Below, piece by piece: positions 56,094-64,000 of a stretch of 64,000 bases of DNA; the stretch's first letter is position 1; every line of letters starts with the position of its first letter. The stretch lies in contig NC_044995.1 in the NCBI RefSeq assembly GCF_008728515.1, positions 38,155,542 through 38,219,541 of the forward strand, given 5' to 3'. The translations under genes were made by a program, and so were the position numbers. The notes beneath the pieces are model-generated. The model was given only the letters and a program-made list of their open reading frames with translations, had not been told where the DNA came from and searched no databases. This DNA comes from Papio anubis. Taxonomy: Eukaryota; Chordata; Mammalia; Primates; Cercopithecidae.

Positions 56094-56173
56094 GCCCTCA
56101 CCTCCTCCGGCCTTGCCACCTGTCCCCTGCTGCCGCCTGTCTGTCTGCCATCCTGCTGCCTGGCCTCCCTGGG

Positions 56174-56246
56174 CTCTGCCTCCCGTGCCTACTGAGCTGA
56201 AACACAGTTGGTTTGTGCACACTGGCTCAGTTCAGCAGGAACAGGA
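56174..56246 (+). ncRNA. MIR24-2: MIR24-2 precursor
   Basis: A 73-nt hairpin. The 5p product is 56186-56207 and the 3p product is 56223-56244 (seed GGCUCAG). Two differences from the human precursor as recalled: a U-to-C change in the loop (GUGCAC for GUGUAC) and the last base. Both mature strands are unchanged. miR-24 targets cell-cycle and apoptosis genes. Confidence 0.98.
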
Positions 56247-56874
56247 GTCAAGCCCCCTTGGAGCCTGCAGCCCGTGGGCTGATGCTTGGAGCAGAGATGA
56301 GGGCTCAGAATCAGACCTATGTCTGGAGGAGGGATGTGGTGGGTGGGTCTGGCTGGGCCCAAATGTCTACTGCAGGCCCTGATCCCCAACTCTGCAACTG
56401 GGGACCCCTCCATGGCCACAGCTCAGGCTGGGCTGTGGTGCCAGCGTGGACAGGTGGGTGAGTGGGTGGCCCTTCCATTAAAAAGGAAGCCAGCTGTGTC
56501 CTCTCCCAGGAGGCTTGGCCCCTCCTCTCCCAAGCCTGGCAGGGGCACTGGCCTGGCCCACACCTTCCTAGCAGCCAGTTACCCAAGAGGAAGCTGCCTT
56601 GGGCCTCCAGACCGTTAAATGCCAACTCCTGGCTTCCGGTATCAGGCTGGGCTGACCAGACCTGGCCCCTTCTTGCTGGGCCCTGCAGTTTTCTAACTTG
56701 CGGGGAGGAGCAGTGACACCCACCCCACATGTAGGGCATGGAACAAGGTCCATGTGGACCCAGAAGGGACACAAAAGCTGGTCTGCTTAGTCCTGGGGCG
56801 CTGGGAACTAAGCTGGGAATAGCTGATCCTCCCTGCCTTGGGATTCTCAGGGCAGGGAAGAGTTAGGACTCTGT

Positions 56875-57783
56875 TTTTTTGTTTTGTTTTTTTTTTTGGG
56901 GAGACAAAGTCTCGCTCTGTCTGCCAGGCTGGAGTGCCATTGCACGTCTCAGCTCACTGCAACCTCTGCCTCCTGGGTTCAAGCGATTCTCCTGCCTCAG
57001 CCTCCTGAGCAGCTGGGATTACAGGTGCCTGCCACCATGCCTGGCTAATTTTTGTATTTTTAGTAGAGACGGAGTTTCACCATGTTGGCCAGGCTGGTCT
57101 CGAACTCCTGACCTCAGGTGATCTGCCCGCCTCAGCCTTCCAAACTGTTGGGATTACAGGCGTGAGCCACTGCGCCTGGCCAATTTTTTTATGTTTTGTA
57201 GAGACAGGATTTTGCCATGTTACCCAGGCTGGTCTTGAACTCCTGATCTCAAGCAATCCGCTCATCTTAGCCTCCCAAAGTGCTGGTATTACAGGGGTGA
57301 GCCACCGTGCCCGGCCTTTTTTTGTTTGTTTCTGAGATGGAGTCTCACTCTGTTGCTCAGGCTTGAAGTACAGTGGCGTGATCTTGCCTCACTGCAACCT
57401 CCGCCTCCTGGGTTCAAGCGATTCTCCTGCCTCAGCCTCATGAGTAGCTGGGCTTACAGGTGCCCACCACCATGCCCGGCTGATCTTTGTATTTTTAGTA
57501 GAGACGGGGTTTCACCATCTTGGCCAGGCTGGTGTGATCATAGCTCATTGCAACCTTGAATGCCAGGGCACAAGTGATCCTCCTGCCTTAGCCTCCCCAG
57601 TAGCTGGGACTACAGGTAATGCACCACCGCACCTGGCTAAGTGTTTTAAATTTTTTGTAGAGATGCGGGGGGATGGGTCTCACTATGTTGCCCAGGCTGT
57701 TCTGGAACTCCTGGCCACAAGCCATCCTCCCACCTTTGCCTCCCAACACGCCGGAATTACAGGTGTGAGCCACCATGCCTGGC
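56875..57783 (-). mobile_element. Minus-strand Alu cluster in the host transcript tail
   Basis: Elements at 56875-57182, 57183-57317 (monomer) and 57319-57530, joined abruptly at GGCCAGGCTGG/TGTGATCATAGC to another piece at 57531-57783. Confidence 0.8.
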
Positions 57784-57953
57784 CTCTCTCCATTACCTTG
57801 AAATCAGATGGGAGGAGGCACAATGAAGTCCGCCAGGTCATCGGGGCTAGGCCGTTGTCCTTTTCCCCACCCTAGGTAGGCGTGGACAGAAGCTTGCTTG
57901 GGGTGGGATGGAGAGGAGAGATCGTGCTGTGTGTCATGTCTGTTGTTCAAGTA

Positions 57954-57959
57954 AATAAA
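57954..57959 (+). terminator. Poly(A) signal of the miR-23a cluster transcript
   Basis: AATAAA in unique sequence 1.7 kb after miR-24-2, followed by TTGCCCTGACTTCATTCCTG; cleavage is expected near 57975. Confidence 0.6.
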
Positions 57960-58129
57960 AGTTGCCCTGACTTCATTCCTGAAGGTCTGGTCTGTGATTC
58001 ACTCCTGCCTCCCATCGCTTTCAGCTTTTGATTGGCTTCAGCTTTTGATTGGCTTGGCACTCTGGGCTCCTGCCTGCCCATCCCTACCCCACTTGCTCTG
58101 AGGACAGCAGCAGGGTGCCCCGTGCTTGG

Positions 58130-58560
58130 AAAGGTGACCTTGGGGGTGTCCTGGATTGTGGGGTGACCATGAGGGAAACCCTAGACTGGAGAGATTTTCA
58201 CATCGCTGATCAAGGGAGGATGGAAGCTGATCTGAAGTGGTGGTGGTGGGGTGACCCTGAGGGAAACGCTGGGCCTGAGGGGTGACATGTGGCGATAACT
58301 GGGATTTGAGGGTCTTGAGCTAGGGACATTTGGGGGCAACTTGGACCTACGGGATTCCTCGGGCCTCAGGGGAAGATTTGGGGTGCCTGGTATCTGAGAA
58401 TGCTGGGGGGGGAACTTGGGTTTGAGGGATGACATGAAGGAAACCCCAGTTCTTAAGGGGGACATTTGGATGTGGCTAGGACCTGCGTGATGCCCTAGGT
58501 ACATGGGAACATTCGTGGGTGAGTGACACCTGAGGGGCACAGTAAAGAGTCCCCCAGATC
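58130..58560. repeat. Highly diverged tandem repeat
   Basis: The words GAGGGAAAC, GGACATTTGG, TTTGAGGG and GGTGACA recur irregularly with near 60-base periods over about 430 bases. Confidence 0.5.
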
Positions 58561-58599
58561 CAAAGGCGGCAGGGACCACAAGGGGGTGCACTCCGGGCT

Positions 58600-58880
58600 C
58601 TCCACCCACCTCCATCGTCCCAGACCTCCAGGCGGCGCCACGGAGCGCGCGGGGCAGTCCCGGGTCCGCCCGCACATACCTGCGGGATTACGCGCGGCGG
58701 GGCAGGAGGTGGGGCCGTCTCCGATTGGTCCACTCGAGCGGAGGGGCGGTGCCAAAAGCCAATCCCCGTGCCCAGCGCCGCCAAAGTCCCGCCCCCGACT
58801 GTGGGCTCCGCCTTCTAGCGGCTGGCCCAGCCACTCCGGGAAGCCTCTGTCCTCTCCTGCCCCGGCTCTGACAGTGATCC
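58600..58880 (-). promoter_or_regulatory. Unassigned CCAAT/GC-box promoter-like island
   Basis: Contains GATTGG (about 58722) and CCAAT (about 58760) about 35 bases apart, GGGGCGG and CCCGCCCCC boxes and CpG-rich flanks. On the minus strand, CCCGCAG/GTATGTG forms a donor near 58680, so a minus-strand first exon would run antisense to the miR-23a transcript. Plus-strand initiation is also possible. Confidence 0.45.
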
Positions 58881-59361
58881 AGACACAGTACTTCCATTCG
58901 TCCAAAAGAGAGGAAGGCCCCGAGGAAACTGCTTCTCGGGGAGCCAAGGACTTTACACAACCACGGGCTTTCTCGACGTTCCTTGGATCCCTCACTCTAT
59001 TTGGCGATTGGGAGCCTCTTCAGTGGTTCAAGATCCCAGACACGCCCTGGCCACGTCCCCTGGCGAGCGTCCACGCGCCGACCACGCCCACTCCGTTTTT
59101 CTTCTCTTGGCCAGCGCCCCGCCCACCGAGGTCGAGTCTAAACTCGGGGTGTCTTCCACATCCAGCTGCACCCAACACTTGCCACAGCCTCCCATGCTCA
59201 GCAATTTGGAGACAAGGACCCCCAATATTGGCGTCTGGAGCCAGGGCGCTCCCCACCCCCATCTTGACCCTTCCCAGGGGCTCAAGGGCCCTGCAGCCAG
59301 GGGTGGGAAGGGGTCAGTGGCTGCAACCAGGTCCTAAATCAAACGTCCTAGCTGGTGCCAT

Positions 59362-59664
59362 TTTTTTTTTTTTTTTTTTTTTGATACGGAGTCTCACTCT
59401 GTCGCCCAGGCTGAAGTGCAGTGGCGCGATCTCGGCTCACTGCAAGCTCCGCCTCCTGGATTCACGCCATTCTCCTGCCTCAGCCTCCCGAGTAGCTGGG
59501 ACTACAGGCGCCCGCCACCATGCCCAGCTAATTTTTTTTGGTATTTTTAGTAGAGACGGGGTTTCACCGTTAGCCAGGATGGTCTCGATCTCCTGACCTC
59601 GTGATCCGCCCGCCTTGGCCTCCCAAAGTGCTGGGATTACAGGCGTAAGCCACCACACCCAGCC
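59362..59664 (-). mobile_element. AluY, minus strand
   Basis: Long T run, intact left and right arms, little decay. 59690-59780 beyond it is a MIR-like stretch. Confidence 0.85.
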
Positions 59665-59837
59665 GCTGGGTGCCTTTTCTTTCCACTTTGCAACCTCAGT
59701 TTTCTCATCTGTAAAATGGAAAAGATAATCCTACCAACTCATAGGGCTGTGGTGACAATTAAATGACAGCGGTAACGCATTCGGCCCTGTGCTCCCTCAT
59801 GGTGAGCTGTCCATCCCTGTTTTGAAATATTTACATA

Positions 59838-60128
59838 AGGCCGGGCGCGGTGGCTTACGCTTGTAATCCCAGCACTTTGGGAGGCTGAGGAGGGCAGATC
59901 ACCTGAGTTCAAGTGTTCGAGACCAGCCTGGCCAATATGGCGAAACCCCGTCTCTACTAAAAATACAAAAATTAGCGGGGTGTGGTGGCACATGCCTGTA
60001 ATCCCAGCTACTCCGGAGGCTAAGGCAGGAGAATCGCTTGAACCTGGGAGGCAGAAGGTTGGAGTGAGCCCAGATCGTGCTACTGCACTCCAGCCTGGGC
60101 AACAGAGCAAGACAATAAAAAGAGAAAT
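59838..60128 (+). mobile_element. Alu, plus strand
   Basis: S-type copy with a slightly truncated tail (CAAGACAATAAAAAGAG); AAATATTTAC flanks it on both sides (59824 and 60125). Confidence 0.85.
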
Positions 60129-60199
60129 ATTTACGTAAGTACCATGGAATGAAGCCAGCAGTCGCTCCCATCCCACCCCTTGCTTGATGCTGCACCCAG

Positions 60200-60445
60200 A
60201 AATGAGGCCTTTTTTTTTTTTTTTTTTGGTGGAGGAAATGGGGTTGGGGGGGGGGGGGGGTTTGGGGAGCAGGCCACACACCAAAAACAAAAAAAGAAAA
60301 AGCTCTGTTCAGTCTAAAAAAAAAAAAAAAAAAAAGGACATATAATACACTGTTCAATAAATAGAAAAAAAGTTACAAAATGATGTGATCTTTTGTCCTT
60401 AATATACAAGAAGGGAGATGTGGGGGTGACGGGGGGGGGGGGGGT
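60200..60445. repeat. Homopolymer runs (T, G, A, G)
   Basis: Long T run near 60210-60227, G-rich runs near 60240-60260 and 60430-60443, and an A run at 60316-60335. Lengths in an assembly are unreliable here. Confidence 0.7.
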
Positions 60446-61413
60446 GATGTTCTCCCTTCTCCTCCCTGGGTCAAGGTGGGGGAAAGGAAAGATGGCCAAA
60501 GAGAGACGGCAGTAGGGACTTAGGTGCAGAGAGAAAGGCAGGTAAGTGCCAGGAAAAATGAAAACAGAGTAAGATGAAGGGGCGAAGCAGAAAGACAGGA
60601 GGAGAAAGGGTGAAAAGAGAGCCAGAAAAATGCCAAGATGCAGGTCTCTTTCCTTTCCCGATCGGGGGTGGGGTCTCTGGCTCTCTCTCATCTGTGTCCC
60701 CCCACCCCAGGTTGGGAGGGGCAGTGTGAGCCTCGCTCAGTTCCTGAGTTGTACGTCCAGTGACTAGCAGGTGAGAGGAGAGGGCAGCGATGACTTCCCT
60801 AACCCTTAGCCCACCCTGGGACCCGAGTGCCCAAGGAAATGGGGGTCCTGGCCACACAGGAAGATAAGGGGGTGAGGTATGAGGCTGAGGCCTGAGGCCT
60901 CTTCATTTCCTTCAGTGGGGGTGAGCCATTGGTCCGGGCTGGGCAGCCACTTTGGAGGTGGCATAACGGGGGGCCCTGAGGAGTAAGGGCTGGGGGAGGA
61001 CCCCTGGCCACCCAGGGTGGGGTTGGGGGAAAATGTGCTACATGGATTTAGAGGGCTGATTTCTGGGAAGTCCTGCCTCCCAGCTTCCCTCCTGGAGCCC
61101 AAGCCAGTCTGGGTAAGGGGAGTTTCTCTATTGCTTTTGGGGGGCCCAAAGTGGGGTCATACCAGCAGCCCAAGGACACACCCCTTCTAAGCTTCTGGGT
61201 GACAGTATGGCTTCTGCTTCTGGAGTCCTGCACACTTGCTCATACACTCCCAGGCACACACGTGGCAGGATGCCCCTTCCCCTGCCCCCCGTCTCCAGCC
61301 GGGCTCCTTCCCTGACTTAATAATACTGAAATGCCACGTGGGCCTAATTGGAGAGCAAGGGTGGGGGACGCAGGGGCGAGGGGGATCCCCACTCCCACGC
61401 ACCCCACTGCCCC
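60320..61413 (-). other. ZSWIM4: Probable ZSWIM4 3' untranslated region
   Basis: Alu-free DNA below the ZSWIM4 stop codon. No canonical AATAAA on the minus strand was found. An end near 60.3 kb is inferred from the remembered human spacing to miR-24-2. Confidence 0.4.
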
Positions 61414-63747
61414 TCAACCAAAACGCTCCCGCACCAAAAGCATGAGTTTCTTCTTGCCCTTGTAGGTCTGTTTGAGGTTCTCCAAGAACTGTGCGAACTG
61501 GAGGTGCCCGTCGGGCGCCAGCAGGAAGGTCTCCCGGGCCTTGCCCAGGAATTCAATGAAGTCCCCATAGTGCCGCGGGCTGATGTGCGTGAGGCGCGAG
61601 TGGCTGGTGGTGATGTAGGCGGTGACTGCCGCATCCAGGAGCTGGCAGAGCGGCGCCCGGTCAGCACCCAGTGGCTTGGTGGCCCGGCGTGCCCCTAAGG
61701 GGCCCAGGCCGGGCGCCGAGAGAGTCCAGCGGCGCAGAATATCGGACAGCATTGGGGCACAGTGGATGCTGCGGATGATGAGGGGGACGATGGCAGAGAG
61801 CTCGTGCCGGCCCAGGGAGTGGCTGAGCGAGCAGGCCCAAAGCACGTCGTTGACGGCAGGGTGGCTGTCCTGGTTGAAGGCAATGCTGAGCTGCGCCAGG
61901 GCCAGCGTCGCCAGCTTGTAGGCCCGGAGCGGCAGCCCGCGGTGCTCCATATAGCGGGCCACAGTGAAGAGGTGGGCGTGGCCCAGGCCGCCGGCCGCCG
62001 CGTCCAGCACGATCTGGTAGGCCGCCTCGAAGGCCGAGTGGTTCTTCTCACACAGGGTCAGGGCAGGCAAAGCGCAGTTCTGAGGGTCCTTCATGGCGCA
62101 CTGCAAGGCCAGGGTGCGGGCGCAGGCCCAGAGCTCCTCCCTCCGGGGTGTGTCCAGCTGCAGTCGCAGCAGAGTGGCGTGTGTGGTGCCCGTCACTGCT
62201 ACGATGGTGGCCGCCTCCACCGGTGTGAATAGGGAATACCAGTTCTGCATGATATTCATCAGGGCTTGCGGGCCTGGTGGGAGGTGAGGGGGGAAATCCG
62301 TCAGAAGAGGGGGCAGAGACATGTCTATGTATGCGTGGGTTAACCATGACACGGTCACCTCCACTTCCACCTCCACACCATGCTGAACAGAAACTTCCTT
62401 TCCAAATCACCAGGGTGCAGCTGGACCAGGTGGAAATGACCTGTGTAGAAGGCTAAGCTTTGTCCAGCTCCATCGGCTGGCCAGCCATTCCCTCCTGGCC
62501 AAGCCCTGAGCACAGGCTGGAATCCGAGAAGAGTCTCTACTTCTCTTTCCTTTTTTTATTTATTTATTTTTTTGAGGTGGAGTCTCCCTCTGTTGCCCAG
62601 GCTGGAGTGCAGTGGCGCGATCTCGGCTCACTGCAAACTCCCCCTCCCGGGTTCAAGCCATTCTCTTGCCTCAACCTCCTGAGTAGCTGGGACTACAGGC
62701 ACCGGCCACCATGCCCAGCTAATTTGTTGGTATTTTTAGTAGAGACGGGGTTTCACCGTGTTAGCCAGGATGGTCTTGATCCCCTGACCTTGTGATATGC
62801 CCGTTCTGAGATGGAGTCTTGCTCTGTCACCCAGGCTGGAGTGCAGCAGCGAGTTCTTGGCTCACTGCAACCTCCGTCTCCTGGGTTCCAGAAATTCTCC
62901 TGCCTCAGCCTCCCGAGTAGCTGGTATTACAGGCACATATCACCACACCTGGCTAATGTTTGCATTTTTAGTGCAGATGGGGGTTTTGCCATGTTGGCCA
63001 GGCTGGTCTCGAACTCCTGACCTCAAGTGATCCACCCGCCTTGGCCTCCTAAAGTGCTAGGATTACAGGCGTAAGCCACGGCGCCCGGCCCTCTTTACTT
63101 TTATTAAACAATTTTTTAGAGACAGGGTCTCACCCTGCCACTCAGGCTGGAGTGCAGTGGCACAGTCACAGCTCACTGCAGCCTCAATCTCCTGGGCTCA
63201 AGTGATTTTCCCACCTCAGCCCCCCCGATAGTTGGGACTATAGGTGTGTGCCACCATGCCTGGCTTGCTTCTCTCTCTCTTTTTTTTTTCCCCAGAGGGG
63301 GTTTTCCTCTGTCACACAGGCTGGAGTGCAGTGGCACAATCATGGCTAACTGTAGCGTTGATCTCCTGGGCTCAAGCGATCCTCCTGCCTCAGCCTCCCA
63401 AGCAGGTGGAACTATAGGCACGTGCCACCATGCCCACCTAATTTTTAATTTTTTGTAGAGATGGGGTATCACTATGTTACCCAAGCTGCTCTTGAACTCC
63501 TGGGCTCAAGTGATCCTCGCGCTTTGGCCTCCCAAAGTGCTGGGATTACAGGCGTGAGCCACCGTGCCCAGCTGCTTCTCTCTTTCTTGTCTGTCTGGTT
63601 CTCTCAGTGCCCTCTGCAGAACCAGAACAGCGAGGTGGGTTGCAGGTCCCCTTAGGGGCTCTCACCAATCTCTGTGGCACAGCTGACCAGCCAGCGCACC
63701 ATCTCCCTCCGCCGCCAGGTCATTATGTTCAGAGTCATCCGCATCAC
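61414..63747 (-). CDS. ZSWIM4: ZSWIM4, last two coding exons; partial gene
   Basis: The C-terminal 313 residues of ZSWIM4, a SWIM zinc-finger family protein related to ZSWIM5, 6 and 8 and thought to serve as a cullin E3 ligase receptor. The SWIM finger is N-terminal and outside the window. Exon 63747-63666 (acceptor CCCTGCAG, donor ATTG/GTGAGA) encodes VMRMTLNIMTWRRREMVRWL.... The final exon 62273-61414 follows the acceptor CTCACCTCCCACCAG; G+GC makes Gly, giving EI-G-PQALMNIMQ. It encodes a long helical region (ALTLCEKNHSAFEAAYQIVL; HISPRHYGDFIEFLGKARET) ending LMLLVRERFG and TGA. There are no frameshifts. The intron contains four minus-strand Alus. It converges on the miR-23a transcript. 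Confidence 0.95.
62549..63573 (-). mobile_element. Four minus-strand Alus in a ZSWIM4 intron
   Basis: Elements at 62549-62803 (truncated), 62804-63090, 63104-63265 (left part) and 63280-63573. All have the same orientation as ZSWIM4 transcription relative to one another. Confidence 0.85.
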
Positions 63748-63867
63748 CTGCAGGGTAGGGGTGGGGAGAAGGGGGTTAGCCGGAGTCTTGGGCTGGCCTA
63801 TGGAGGGGCATTGGGAGATGGAGGACCCCAGAAACACTTGGAGGTTAAAGCTGATCCAATGAACCTG

Positions 63868-64000
63868 GGTAAGTGATCTCAACTCTCTAGGCATCAGTTT
63901 CCTTACTTAGAAAATGGAGATAAAATAGTATCTGTCTCACAGGATTGTTGTTTTGCTTTTTTTGTTTTTGTTTGTTTGTTTTTTGAGATGGTTTGTTTGT
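63868..64000 (-). mobile_element. MIR-like stretch and start of a further T-rich repeat
   Basis: CAGTTTCCTTACTTAGAAAA with TCTCACAGGATTGTTG is MIR-type. From about 63950, a T/TTTG run and GAGATGG suggest a minus-strand Alu cut off by the window end. Confidence 0.5.

Larger units (their letters stand above)
48660..57975 (+). ncRNA. MIR23AHG: Probable MIR23A host transcript (first and last exons)
   Basis: This is an inferred non-coding primary transcript carrying miR-23a, miR-27a and miR-24-2. Predicted exon 1 is about 48660-48802, ending in a near-perfect donor (GCGG/GTAAGT). The predicted last exon starts at 55829 after a long CT-rich acceptor (CTCTCTCTCCCCTCCAG), contains all three hairpins and ends after AATAAA at 57954-57959. 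That exon is about 2.15 kb, close to the roughly 2.2-kb polyadenylated pri-miR-23a~27a~24-2 known from published work. A promoter immediately upstream of miR-23a has also been described for human, so the spliced form may be one of two isoforms. Internal exons were not resolved. The last exon contains minus-strand Alus at 56875-57783. Confidence 0.6.

Noticed and set aside
1..64000. CRISPR arrays, bacterial operons, prophage or complete viral genes
   Set aside because: The window is primate nuclear DNA; the regular repeats are Alus and simple repeats, and no retroviral gene or long terminal repeat was recognised.

Overview
This window is primate genomic DNA, most likely from an Old World monkey (macaque or baboon type) and orthologous to human 19p13.12, shown in the opposite orientation to the human chromosome. 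Evidence: about 70 full or partial Alu elements, exons of mammalian genes with GT-AG junctions, CpG-rich promoter regions, and several young AluY copies that share variants I associate with cercopithecine Alus (CAAGCCTGTAATC, AACTAGCCGGGCG, GATCTGGCCACTGCA). There are no bacterial genes and no operons. Nearly every long open reading frame is a chance frame through an Alu or a CpG island.

Layout. 1-7.1 kb: 3' end of BRME1 (C19orf57) on the plus strand, with two confident coding exons, a phase-compatible exon at 3080 and a possible micro-exon at 468; poly(A) signal at 7074. 8.7-11.9 kb: NANOS3 on the minus strand, complete in two coding exons, tail-to-tail with BRME1. 14.1-14.5 kb: the miR-181c/miR-181d hairpins on the minus strand, upstream of NANOS3. 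15-44 kb: Alu-dense non-coding DNA with a C-rich degenerate array (15.8-16.3 kb), a mosaic of local duplications (15.9-20 kb), a CpG island (24.2-25.5 kb) flanked by mirrored TG-rich and CA-rich degenerate arrays, an AP-1 motif cluster (40-41 kb) and a regulatory block with a palindromic RFX X-box beside a full CRE (44.2 kb). 48.5-58 kb: likely MIR23A host transcript on the plus strand, with a CpG-island first exon (donor at 48803), a strong acceptor at 55828, then hairpins miR-23a, miR-27a and miR-24-2 and a poly(A) signal at 57954. 58.6-58.9 kb: an unassigned CCAAT/GC-box promoter-like island. 60.3-64 kb: the last two coding exons of ZSWIM4 on the minus strand, tail-to-tail with the miR-23a transcript.

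How it works together. The two miRNA clusters are transcribed away from each other, from CpG-rich DNA lying between them. BRME1 (meiotic recombination) and NANOS3 (germ-cell survival, RNA repression) are neighbouring germline genes. No previously undescribed protein system is visible. The unusual content is regulatory and structural: a coding minisatellite expansion in NANOS3, the local duplication mosaic, the unexplained promoter at 58.7 kb, the X-box/CRE module and the mirrored repeat arrays. Human comparisons are from memory, and repeat boundaries are by eye (usually within 5-20 bases).
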